Source: Desulfotomaculum copahuensis (GTDB lineage: Bacteria; Bacillota; Desulfotomaculia; Desulfotomaculales; Desulfovirgulaceae). Taken from it: a DNA stretch of 64,000 bases. The notes below the pieces were generated by a model. The model ran no database searches and had not been told where the DNA came from. It was given only the letters and a program-made list of their open reading frames with translations. Every line of letters starts with the position of its first letter. The first letter of the stretch is position 1. The stretch spans positions 1 through 64,000 of the forward strand of contig NZ_LYVF01000192.1 in NCBI RefSeq assembly GCF_001655685.1. Reading direction: 5' to 3'. Shown here one piece after another: positions 34,508 through 42,294 of the stretch. The position numbers and the translations under genes were made by a program.

Positions 34508-35263
34508 TCACGCCAGGTGTTTTAACGCCTGCCAGGCGGTCAGGATGCCGATTACAGTGATCAGAGTGCCGCTGGCCGCCGTCAGCCAGCGCCAGCTGTT
34601 CGGCCCCAGCAGGCGTCCGGCCAGGGACGAAAGGCGGACAAAGGCCAGCCCGACGCCGACCAGGGCGACGGCCCCGCCGATGCCGAAGGCGGCCACCAGC
34701 AGCAGGCCGGCCACCGGTGTCCCGCTGCCCACGGAGAGCAGCAACACCGCCAGCGCGCCCGGACAGGGCACCAGGCCGTTGCTGACGCCCACCAGCAGCA
34801 GGCCGGCAAGATCCCGGGAGTGTTCATCCAGGATGGCCCCCCGTCCGGGAAAGAGGCCCGGGCGGCCGGCCATGCCGCGGCCGGGCCGGTGCAGTACGGC
34901 GTGGTGATCTCCGTGGTGACAGTTTCCGGAGCAGCAGGACGGGTTTCGTGACAGCAGCAGGCGCAGGCCGATGATCGCCACCAGCGCGCCCGAGCACAAT
35001 TGCAGCCAGACGGCGAACTGCTGCCGGGGCGCCCCGGCAGCCGCGGCCGCCAGCCAGGCCGCCGAACGGGCGCCCATGGCCAGGGCGACCACCACCAGGG
35101 TGTGGGTGAGGGCGGCCGCCAGTCCCAGCAGCACGGCGTCCCGTGCCCGACCCCGGGAAAGCACCAGGTAGGCGCCCATGATTCCCTTGCCGTGTCCCGG
35201 CTCCAGGGCGTGCATGGCGCCCAGGCCGAGGGCGGACAGCAAACTGATGGAAAGGTTCAACAC
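34508..35263 (-). CDS. NicO/RcnA-type nickel-cobalt exporter
   Basis: 251-aa membrane protein, minus strand, with six hydrophobic segments, the family motif HALEPGHGKGIMGAYLV in the first helix and LVPCPGALAVLLL later. A His/Cys-rich loop (CCSGNCHHGDHHAVLH) in the middle is a likely metal sensor or chelator. These proteins export Ni2+/Co2+ (RcnA) or act as Ni transporters. GTG 35263 has GGGAGG upstream. It is flanked by a convergent prmC and a divergent Zur-like operon. Confidence 0.82.
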   Translation of the reverse strand: MLNLSISLLSALGLGAMHALEPGHGKGIMGAYLVLSRGRARDAVLLGLAAALTHTLVVVALAMGARSAAWLAAAAAGAPRQQFAVWLQLCSGALVAIIGLRLLLSRNPSCCSGNCHHGDHHAVLHRPGRGMAGRPGLFPGRGAILDEHSRDLAGLLLVGVSNGLVPCPGALAVLLLSVGSGTPVAGLLLVAAFGIGGAVALVGVGLAFVRLSSLAGRLLGPNSWRWLTAASGTLITVIGILTAWQALKHLA

Positions 35264-35533
35264 GTCTCCCTCCCGATGAGAGAAAAATTCCGCCGGGAAC
35301 CGCCTGCCATCCCTGCCTGATAATGGATCTAAGGTTGATAAAATATATTCGCTGTACCGGCCGGTTTAGACCGCTCCGGCAGGTATTTTTCCCGCCGCCG
35401 GCCTGTCCACCCGCCCGCCCGCTTGTGCGCCAACGCCACCGGCATTACATCCTGTTTTGAAGTATATCCGGCGTCGATTTAATTTGGTCCGTGCGGCCGC
35501 GATTGATTTGGGGGAAAGTATTTCTACCCGCCA
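35264..35533. other. Divergent intergenic region between the exporter and the Fur-family gene
   Basis: About 345 bp lie between the two start codons. The right end holds a clear rightward promoter. On the left side I see no convincing minus-strand promoter and no NiCo riboswitch pattern before the exporter; one AT-rich block (about 35336-35350) may supply a -10. Confidence 0.4.
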
Positions 35534-35567
35534 TTGACAGGACGCATAAAAACTGTTATATAATAAC
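35534..35567 (+). promoter_or_regulatory. SigA promoter with operator-like repeat before the Fur-family gene
   Basis: TTGACA (35534-35539), 17-bp spacer, TATATA (35557-35562; TATAAT also at 35559). The -10 lies inside the inverted repeat GTTAT-ATA-ATAAC (35555-35567), in the manner of Fur-family boxes, suggesting autoregulation. Confidence 0.65.
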
Positions 35568-35608
35568 TGACCGCATGTTGGAATTATTCTGATCTGGGGG
35601 GCATACTG

Positions 35609-36028
35609 ATGAATCTGGGGGAAGCGTTGGAAAAGTTGAGGGCCGGCGGGGTCAGGCTTACTCCCCAGCGCCAGGAGGTGCTGCGGGTATTGCTGGATGG
35701 CGGGGAACATTACAGCGCCGAGGAAGTATGGCGGCGCGTGCAGCAGCGCTATGCCGGCGTCAGTTTCGACACCATTTACCGGACGCTGCACATGCTCACC
35801 CGTTACGGCCTGGCCAGCGAGGTGGACTTTGCCGACGGTTGCCGGCGCTTCGAGTTCGCCGGCAAGGGGCACCACCACCATTTGGTCTGTTTACGCTGCG
35901 GCCGGATTGAAGAGCTGCCTTTTTGCCTGGAGGACTGCCTTTCCCGGGTCAGGGCGGAAAAACCGGATTTTAAAATCGCCGGCCACGCCTTCAAGGTTTA
36001 CGGTTACTGCCGGCGGTGCCAGCAGTGA
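35609..36028 (+). CDS. Fur-family metalloregulator, probably Zur
   Basis: 139 aa. An N-terminal winged helix (RLTPQRQEVLRVLLDGGEHYSAEEV, FDTIYRTLHMLTRYGL) is followed by a dimerisation domain with the His-rich GHHHHLVCLRCG and the second Cys pair YCRRC of the structural zinc site. It precedes a ZnuA/C/B-type transporter, so zinc is the likely co-repressor; Fur or PerR activity is possible from sequence alone. Confidence 0.88.
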   Translation: MNLGEALEKLRAGGVRLTPQRQEVLRVLLDGGEHYSAEEVWRRVQQRYAGVSFDTIYRTLHMLTRYGLASEVDFADGCRRFEFAGKGHHHHLVCLRCGRIEELPFCLEDCLSRVRAEKPDFKIAGHAFKVYGYCRRCQQ

Positions 36029-36148
36029 CGGCGCCCGGTGCCCTGCCGGAAATCACCGGGGTGCTTGAGAGTTACGGGGTTGTTGTCCCGTCCGGCGGCG
36101 GGCCGGATTTCCGGTGCGGGAGAGGCTTGGGGGCTTTTCACCGGGCGG

Positions 36149-36179
36149 TTGGTTCGAAAAATATGCCTAAAGGCATAAT
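36149..36179 (+). promoter_or_regulatory. Candidate promoter-operator of the metal ABC transporter
   Basis: A perfect palindrome TATGCCT-AA-AGGCATA (36162-36177) overlaps a CATAAT -10 (36174-36179) with TTGGTT (36149-36154) 19 bp upstream. A repressor bound here would block the znuA promoter. The half-site TGCCT is closer to MntR/DtxR-type boxes than to the repeat at 35555, so two regulators may act. Confidence 0.45.
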
Positions 36180-36203
36180 TTTATGGTGGAGGGTTTCGCG
36201 TTC

Positions 36204-37124
36204 ATGAGGGAAAAACTGATTATCCCGGTTATGATACTACTGTTGGCGCTAGCGGCCGCCGGGTGCGGGGCCGGGCCCGCCGGTACGCCGGGCGGAGCGA
36301 AAAAGATTGCGGTGGTGGCCACCATTTACCCGCTTGCCGATTTTGCTTCCCAGGTGGGCGGTGATCGCGTCCAGGTTACCTGTCTGGTGCCGGCCGGCGT
36401 GGAACCCCACGACTGGGAGCCGGCGCCGCGGGACATGGCCCGGATTGCCGGCGCGCAGGTGTTCATCTACAACGGTGCGGGTATGGAGCCCTGGGTGGAT
36501 TCCCAGGTGAGCATGCTGCAGGGCAAAGGGGTTAAAGTGGTCGAAGCCAGCCAGGGCCTGGATTTGATCAGTGCCGCCGGTGCCGGGAACAGGCCGGGTG
36601 CGGTGGACCCGCACATCTGGCTCGATCCGGTGCAGGCACAAAAAATTGTCGCCCGGATCAGGGATGCCCTGATCTCTGTGGACCCCAAAGAAGCGGCCTA
36701 TTATTCCAACCGGGCGCAGGCCTATCTGGAGAAGTTGGCCGTGCTTGACCGGGAGTACGCGGGGGCGGTAAAAACATTCCACAGCAGGGACATCGTCACT
36801 TCACATGACGCCTTTGCTTATCTGGCCCGCCGTTACGGGCTGCGCCAGCTGTCCGTGACCGGCCTTTCCCCGGACAGCGAGCCGGATCCGGCACAGATGG
36901 CCGCGCTGATTGCCTTTTGCCGGGAACACAAGGTAAAATATATTTTCACCGAAAAACTGGTCAGCCCCAGACTGGCCGACACACTGGCCCGGGAGGCCGG
37001 GGCGTCCACACTGGTGCTGGACCCCATTGAAGGGCTGACTGCAGCCGAACAGTCACGCGGGGAAAACTACCTGCTTATTATGCGTCAAAACCTGGCCAAT
37101 TTGAAAAAGGCGCTGGGAGAATAA
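36204..37124 (+). CDS. znuA: Zinc-type ABC transporter substrate-binding lipoprotein
   Basis: 306 aa, cluster A-I metal-binding protein. Lipoprotein signal with lipobox LAAAGC (Cys 21). Predicted ligands are His in EPHDWEP, His in DPHIWLDP, His in TSHDAFAYLARRYG and an acidic residue near VLDPIEG. A His at the third position favours zinc; Mn-type proteins have Glu there. The usual His-rich loop of ZnuA is missing. ATG 36204 lies ten bases after GGAGGG. It is the first gene of an importer operon. Confidence 0.87.
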   Translation: MREKLIIPVMILLLALAAAGCGAGPAGTPGGAKKIAVVATIYPLADFASQVGGDRVQVTCLVPAGVEPHDWEPAPRDMARIAGAQVFIYNGAGMEPWVDSQVSMLQGKGVKVVEASQGLDLISAAGAGNRPGAVDPHIWLDPVQAQKIVARIRDALISVDPKEAAYYSNRAQAYLEKLAVLDREYAGAVKTFHSRDIVTSHDAFAYLARRYGLRQLSVTGLSPDSEPDPAQMAALIAFCREHKVKYIFTEKLVSPRLADTLAREAGASTLVLDPIEGLTAAEQSRGENYLLIMRQNLANLKKALGE

Positions 37125-37126
37125 TC

Positions 37127-37876
37127 ATGAATCCAATTGTAGAAATAAAAGATCTCTGTTTCAGCTACGGCGGGGAGCTGGTGCTGGAAAGGGTGGATCT
37201 GGAAGTGTTCCCCGGGGATTTTCTGGCCCTGATGGGACCGAACGGTTCGGGCAAGACCACCCTGGTCAAACTGATGCTCGGCCTGCTCCGCCCCCTGACC
37301 GGACAAATCAATCTTTTCGGTACTGTGCTGGAGCGCTTCCGGGAATGGTACCGCATCGGCTATGTGCCGCAGAAAGCCACCGGGGTGGACGTCCGTTTTC
37401 CGGCCTCGGTGGAGGAAGTGGTTATGGCCGGCCGTTTCGGCCGCCTGGGTCCGGGACGCCGGCCGGGGCCGCTGGACCGGCGGGCGGTGGACGAAGCGCT
37501 GGCGGTGGTGGAAATGTCCGCTTGCCGCCGGCGGCCGGTAAGCAGTCTTTCCGGCGGACAGCAGCAGCGGGTGTTCATCGCCCGGGCGCTGGCCGGCCAG
37601 CCGGAGTTGCTGGTGCTGGACGAGCCTGTGGTCGGCCTGGACAGCCGGGCACTGGATTCGTTTTACAACCTGCTGGCGCTGTTGAACAAGCAAATGGGCA
37701 TCACCCTGCTCACCGTCTCTCACGATACCGGTGCGGTGACGCGGCGGGTGAACCGGGTGGCCTGCATCAACCGCACCTTGATCTGCCACGGCACGCCGGC
37801 CGAGGTGCTGACCACCGCCAACCTGGTCCGGCTGTACGGGGCACCCGTGCGCCGGGTGACCCACGGCCACCGTTAA
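37127..37876 (+). CDS. znuC: Metal ABC transporter ATP-binding protein
   Basis: 249 aa ATPase with Walker A GPNGSGKTT, signature LSGGQQQR, Walker B LLVLDEPVVGLD and switch His in TVSHDTG. It starts two bases after znuA and energises uptake through ZnuB. Confidence 0.92.
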   Translation: MNPIVEIKDLCFSYGGELVLERVDLEVFPGDFLALMGPNGSGKTTLVKLMLGLLRPLTGQINLFGTVLERFREWYRIGYVPQKATGVDVRFPASVEEVVMAGRFGRLGPGRRPGPLDRRAVDEALAVVEMSACRRRPVSSLSGGQQQRVFIARALAGQPELLVLDEPVVGLDSRALDSFYNLLALLNKQMGITLLTVSHDTGAVTRRVNRVACINRTLICHGTPAEVLTTANLVRLYGAPVRRVTHGHR

Positions 37877-37957
37877 TCCGGGCGGCCGCAGTCCGGTGCG
37901 GCGGAAAAATTTCCATGATCTGTTATCCGCAGGCACCAAGTTACAAGGAGGATGGCC

Positions 37958-38833
37958 ATGTCTTTGCTGCAATACGATTTTATGGTCCGCGCCCTGCTGG
38001 CCGGTTTGATGATCGGCGTAATCTGTCCGGCGGTGGGGGTTTTCCTGGTTATGCGCCGCTACGCCTATATGGCCGACACCCTGTCCCACGTCTCCCTGGC
38101 CGGCATCGCCGCCGGCCTGCTGCTCGGCCTCTTCCCCCCGCTGACCACGCTGGCCCTGGCTTTGCTGGCCGCACTGGTGATTGAGCGGTTGCGCGCCGCC
38201 GGCCGTCTTTACGGTGAAGCGGTGCTTGCCCTGGTCATGAGCAGCGGACTGGCCCTGGCGGTGGTATTGATCAGCTTTGCCCGCGGGTTCAACATCGACC
38301 TGATGAGCTACCTGTTCGGCAGTATTCTCACCGTCGGCCCGGCGGACCTGCTGCTCATATTACTGGCCGGGCTGCTGGTGCTTGGTCTGATCGCTTATTA
38401 TTACAAGGAGCTGTATTTCATCTCTTTTGACGAGGAATGCGCCCGGGTGGCCGGCCTGCCTGTGGACCGGCTGAACCTGCTTTTCATCCTGGCCGTGGCG
38501 CTCACAGTTTCCGTTGCCCTGCGCGTGGTGGGCACGCTTTTGGTGGGCGCGCTGATGGTCATTCCGGTGCTCACCGCCCAGTTGCTGGCCGGGAGTTTCC
38601 GCCAGGTATTTACCGGGGCGCTGGTGCTGGGGGTGGCCGTTTCGCTGGGCGGCCTGACCGCCTCTTACTACCTGGGTACCGCTTCCGGCGGCTCGATCGT
38701 CCTGCTGGCCGCCGCCCTGTTTGTGCTGGTGCAGGCCGGTACCGCGCTGCGCCGCAAACTGCGCCGGCAGTCTCAGGCGCGGTGCGAGCGGGAGAACGCG
38801 CCGGTTACCGATTGTGGCGAGCAGGCCGGATAA
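37958..38833 (+). CDS. znuB: Metal ABC transporter permease
   Basis: 291 aa, ABC-3 family with eight or so membrane helices; GVFLVMRRYAYMADTLSHVSLAG and SFDEECARVAGLPV are typical of Zn/Mn permeases. ATG 37958 is spaced correctly from AAGGAGG; ATG 37952 touches it. The last 25 residues are hydrophilic. An 80-bp gap separates it from znuC. Confidence 0.92.
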   Translation: MSLLQYDFMVRALLAGLMIGVICPAVGVFLVMRRYAYMADTLSHVSLAGIAAGLLLGLFPPLTTLALALLAALVIERLRAAGRLYGEAVLALVMSSGLALAVVLISFARGFNIDLMSYLFGSILTVGPADLLLILLAGLLVLGLIAYYYKELYFISFDEECARVAGLPVDRLNLLFILAVALTVSVALRVVGTLLVGALMVIPVLTAQLLAGSFRQVFTGALVLGVAVSLGGLTASYYLGTASGGSIVLLAAALFVLVQAGTALRRKLRRQSQARCERENAPVTDCGEQAG

Positions 38834-38944
38834 CGCCCGCCGTTACAAGGAGCGCACCGCTTCCCGCCTCCGGGGAACCGTCCGGCGCGGGCCGTTTGCA
38901 CCCGGCCGGTTTCTTGTTTCGCCGGACAAGGCGTTCCGGAACAT

Positions 38945-38973
38945 TTCGCGAAAAGTGAATTGTGTGGTATACT
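38945..38973 (+). promoter_or_regulatory. Extended -10 promoter before tsaC
   Basis: TGG-TATACT (38965-38973) with a poor -35. The palindrome TTTCGCGAAA (38944-38953) lies in the -35 position and may be an operator. The rest of this 290-bp gap shows no gene. Confidence 0.45.
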
Positions 38974-39123
38974 ACGTGTAAACCCTTCCAGGACAAGCCT
39001 GCTTCCGGATTACGGCGGTTTCCCGGGAGCAGCGGCCGGGGCACTGTGCCGGCGGCTGGCGGGATGGTTTAACAGGCATATTTTTACGCGGCCGGCATTA
39101 ATTTACTATGGGGATGTCTGTGC

Positions 39124-40203
39124 ATGCAGAAAACAAGACGCACCGCTTTCTGGCCGGTGGATTCCCGGCACCCCGACCCGGCGGTGATCAACCGTGCCGG
39201 GTTGATTTTGCGCCGGGGCGGACTGGTGGCTTTTCCCACCGAAACCGTTTACGGCCTGGGGGCAAATGCTCTGGACGGGCCGGCGGTGGCGGGTATTTTC
39301 CGGGCCAAGGGACGTCCCCGCGACAACCCGCTGATTGTCCACGTGGCTGCTCAAGATGCGGTTTACCAGCTCGCCGCCGCCGTGCCGGACAGCGCCCGGC
39401 GGTTGATGCAGGCCTTCTGGCCCGGACCTTTGACCCTGGTCCTGCCGGCCGGGCCGGGCCTGCCGCCGGAGGTTACGGCCGGACTGGACAGCGTCGGCCT
39501 GCGCATGCCGGCCCACCCGGTGGCCCTGGCCCTGATCAGTGCCGCCGGGGTGCCCGTGGCCGCTCCCAGCGCCAATCTCTCCGGCCGGCCCAGCCCGACC
39601 ACGGCGGGTCACGTCTGGCAGGATTTGCGCGGGCGCATTGATGCCGTGCTGGACGGCGGCCCGGCCGGTGTGGGGGTGGAGTCCACCGTACTGGACATGA
39701 CCGGCCCGGTGCCCGTGGTGCTGCGGCCGGGCGGTGTCACGCCGGCGGAACTGACCGCGGTGGCCGGTGAAATAGCCCTCGATCCGGGGGTAATCGACAC
39801 CGGCGCCGCGGCGGCGGGCGGCGGGCGGCGCCCGCCCCGCTCACCGGGCATGAAATACCGCCATTACGCTCCCCGGGCGCCCTTGATCCTGGTCGAGGGT
39901 GCGCCGGAACGGGTGCCGCCGCGCATCCGGGAATTGGCCGAGCATTACCGGGCGGCCGGCAAACGGGTGGGCATCCTGGCCTGCGCCGAATCGGCGGACC
40001 TGTTTTCATCCGGACAGGTGCTGGTGGCCGGCCGGCGAGCCGAACCGGCCACAGTGGCGGCGCGCCTGTTTGCTTCCCTGCGCCGCTTCGATGAACTGGG
40101 AGTGGATGTCATTCTGGCCGAGGGTGTTGAACCGCAGGGAGTGGGCCTGGCGGTGATGAACCGTTTGCGCCGGGCGGCCGGGGACCGCATCGAACGGGTC
40201 TGA
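39124..40203 (+). CDS. tsaC: L-threonylcarbamoyladenylate synthase (Sua5/YwlC)
   Basis: 359 aa. It makes threonylcarbamoyl-AMP for tRNA t6A37. An N-terminal YrdC domain (LRRGGLVAFPTETVYGLGANA, KGRPRDNPL, SANLSGRPSPT) is followed by a C-terminal Sua5 domain (SPGMKYRHYAPRAPLILVEG), the two-domain Sua5 form. It starts the tsaC-mntP-ywlE-rpiB-glyA block also found in B. subtilis. Confidence 0.94.
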   Translation: MQKTRRTAFWPVDSRHPDPAVINRAGLILRRGGLVAFPTETVYGLGANALDGPAVAGIFRAKGRPRDNPLIVHVAAQDAVYQLAAAVPDSARRLMQAFWPGPLTLVLPAGPGLPPEVTAGLDSVGLRMPAHPVALALISAAGVPVAAPSANLSGRPSPTTAGHVWQDLRGRIDAVLDGGPAGVGVESTVLDMTGPVPVVLRPGGVTPAELTAVAGEIALDPGVIDTGAAAAGGGRRPPRSPGMKYRHYAPRAPLILVEGAPERVPPRIRELAEHYRAAGKRVGILACAESADLFSSGQVLVAGRRAEPATVAARLFASLRRFDELGVDVILAEGVEPQGVGLAVMNRLRRAAGDRIERV

Positions 40204-40253
40204 CCCGGATGACCGGAAAACCCTGACGGGTGCAGGCGGCCGGAGGTAGGTTG

Positions 40254-40796
40254 ATGGGTATAATCACTGTTCTGTTGCTGGCCCTGGCTTTGGGCGCGGA
40301 TGCCTTTTCCCTGTGCCTGGGCATCGGCATGGCCGGAATAAAGCGGCGGCAGGTAATCTTGATCAGCCTGACGGTGCTGCTGTTTCATATTATTATGCCC
40401 CTGGCCGGTTTTGAAGCCGGGGAACTGGCGGGCGGACTGATCGGCCGGGCGGCGGCCGTGGCCGGCGCCCTGCTCATGCTTTACCTGGGCCTGCGCATGG
40501 TGCAGGGGGCGCTGCGCCACGAAGCGGAGGAGTCTCCCCGGATTATTCTGGTGAACGGCTGGGGATTATTTATGCTGGGTGCCAGCGTCAGCATGGATGC
40601 ATTAAGTGTGGGTTTCACCCTGGGCACCCAGCGGATCAACCTGCTGCTGACCGTGCTGGTCTTCGGCCTGGTTGCCGGGCTGATGACTTTTTCCGGCCTG
40701 TACTGCGGCCGCTGCATCGGCCGCTGGGCGGGGGAGCGGGCACAGCTGCTGGGCGGTTTGATCCTGCTGGGAATCGGCTTGAAAATGATTGTTTGA
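40254..40796 (+). CDS. mntP: MntP manganese exporter
   Basis: 180 aa, six membrane helices, duplicated DUF204 modules with ALGADAFSLCLGIG and ASVSMDALSVGFTLG, the conserved Asp residues of the export path. ATG 40254 after GGAGGT. No Mn-sensing yybP-ykoY riboswitch precedes it. Confidence 0.92.
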   Translation: MGIITVLLLALALGADAFSLCLGIGMAGIKRRQVILISLTVLLFHIIMPLAGFEAGELAGGLIGRAAAVAGALLMLYLGLRMVQGALRHEAEESPRIILVNGWGLFMLGASVSMDALSVGFTLGTQRINLLLTVLVFGLVAGLMTFSGLYCGRCIGRWAGERAQLLGGLILLGIGLKMIV

Positions 40797-40864
40797 CGGC
40801 GGCGGAAAAACGAATGATGAGCAGAACAGCCCGGCCGGGTGGTATGGCAAAAGGGGGGAGCCAT

Positions 40865-41368
40865 GTGCCCAACAAAAAACTGCTTTTTGTCTGCACGGGC
40901 AACACCTGCCGGAGCAGCATGGCCGCCGCGCTGGCCCGGCGGGCGCTGGCGGAGCGCGGCCTGACCGGCCGGGTGGAAGTTATTTCGGCGGGCCTGTTTG
41001 CCCGGCCCGGCGACCCCGCATCACCCCGGGCAGTGGCGGTGATGGGCGAGTGGGGCATTGATTTGCACCGGCACCGGGCCAGGCAGTTGACCCCGCGGGA
41101 TGTGGCCGGAGCGGATCTGGTGCTGGTGATGACGGCCGGCCACCACCGGCAGGTGCGGCAGATGGTTCCGGAGGCGGGTGACCGGATCCACACCCTTGCC
41201 GCCTATGCCGGGGTGGACGCCGACGTGCCCGACCCCTTCGGCCGGCCGCTTGAGGCCTACCGTCGTTGCGCCGTTGATTTGCGCCTGCTGGTTGAGCGGG
41301 CGGTGGACAGGCTGGCCGGGGAATGGTTTTCCGGCCGGACCGGTGGCCGCGGCGCCGGTCCGGCATAA
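40865..41368 (+). CDS. ywlE: YwlE-type protein arginine phosphatase (LMW-PTP family)
   Basis: 167 aa low-molecular-weight phosphatase. The CX5R loop reads FVCTGNTCRSS. The Thr at the fifth position of the loop is the residue that makes B. subtilis YwlE specific for phosphoarginine; tyrosine phosphatases carry Ile. The acid catalyst lies in DVPDPFGRP. GTG 40865 has GGGGGGAG about six bases upstream. Same position as ywlE in B. subtilis, downstream of mntP. Confidence 0.88.
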   Translation: MPNKKLLFVCTGNTCRSSMAAALARRALAERGLTGRVEVISAGLFARPGDPASPRAVAVMGEWGIDLHRHRARQLTPRDVAGADLVLVMTAGHHRQVRQMVPEAGDRIHTLAAYAGVDADVPDPFGRPLEAYRRCAVDLRLLVERAVDRLAGEWFSGRTGGRGAGPA

Positions 41369-41595
41369 ACTGATCCGGATGGAACGGCGCAGCACACCGG
41401 GCCGGGTTGGAGTCCATTTCAAGATTGCGCGGGGCCGGCGGAAATATCCGTCCGCCGGGTGCGGCGGCCCCTGGCGGGAACGGATCTTTGCCGTGTGCCC
41501 GGCAAATTATACTCATTCCGGCATGCCGCAGCCTCAAAACGGCCCCGGCGTTGCCGCAAGGCATGGCGGGCGGAAACGGTGTCTTGCCGTGATAA

Positions 41596-41776
41596 AAAAG
41601 GAAAATGACGATTATTGTAGAAGTGTTCCTTTTATGTGCCCGGCGGGTTGTACCGCCGGGAACGGGTTACATATTGTAACCGGACAACGGCATAATATGA
41701 CCGGTTATGTTGCCGGAACCGGGCGGGTGGGTGCATGGTGCCACACCCGGCAGGTAACTCCGGCCAGGAATGGCCG
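41596..41776 (+). other. Run of six consecutive hairpins in the ywlE-rpiB gap
   Basis: Within a 455-bp gene-free interval: AAAAGGAA/TTCCTTTT (41596-41603, 41626-41633), CCCGGCGG/CCGCCGGG (41639-41660), GGTTAC/GTAACC (41665-41681), CAA..CATAA/TTATG..TTG (41685-41712), CGGGTG/CACCCG (41724-41749) and CGGCCA-GGAA-TGGCCG (41761-41776, tetraloop). None has a U-tract. No supported reading frame covers the region. The left part (41369-41595) shows nothing clear. Confidence 0.5.
41665..41696 (+). promoter_or_regulatory. Operator-like palindrome overlapping a candidate rpiB promoter
   Basis: GGTTACA-TAT-TGTAACC (41665-41681) is a perfect 17-bp palindrome typical of dimeric repressor sites. It covers the -35 (TTACAT, 41667-41672) of a possible promoter whose CATAAT (41691-41696) lies 18 bp on. 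Confidence 0.45.
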
Positions 41777-41823
41777 CGGTATTTGACATCCGGCTTTGAG
41801 GGCCGGGCGAGGGGGTTGGCAAT

Positions 41824-42294
41824 TTGCGTGTGGCTGTAGCCGCCGATCACGGCGGTTTTCGTCTCAAAATGGCGGTTACCGGCTGGTTGAAGGAAGCCGG
41901 CGTGCCCTACGATGATCTGGGCACCTTTTCCGAAGAAGCGGTGGATTACCCGGATCAGGCGCTGGCCGTGGCTGAAGCGGTACGATCCGGCGCCTGTGAC
42001 CGGGGTATTTTGTGTTGCGGTACAGGCATCGGGGTTTCCATCGCCGCCAACAAGGTGCCGGGGATCCGCGCCGCGCTCTGTCATGACACTTTTTCCGCCC
42101 GGGCTGCCCGGGAACACAACGATGCCAACGTGCTCACCATGGGCCAGCGGGTGATCGGCCCCGGCCTGGCCGAAGAAATTGTGCGCGTCTGGCTGAGCGC
42201 CTCTTTTCAGGGCGGCCGGCACGCCCGCCGGGTGGGCAAGATTGCTCAAATTGAAACGAAATATTGCCGGTGCGGGGTTGAGGAGGAAAAATAA
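41824..42294 (+). CDS. rpiB: Ribose-5-phosphate isomerase B
   Basis: 156 aa LacAB/RpiB family enzyme interconverting ribose-5-P and ribulose-5-[11 protein letters not shown], the catalytic Cys in [10 protein letters not shown] and [12 protein letters not shown] are conserved. TTG 41824 follows GAGGGGGTTGG. Its stop overlaps the glyA ATG. Confidence 0.95.
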   Translation: MRVAVAADHGGFRLKMAVTGWLKEAGVPYDDLGTFSEEAVDYPDQALAVAEAVRSGACDRGILCCGTGIGVSIAANKVPGIRAALCHDTFSARAAREHNDANVLTMGQRVIGPGLAEEIVRVWLSASFQGGRHARRVGKIAQIETKYCRCGVEEEK

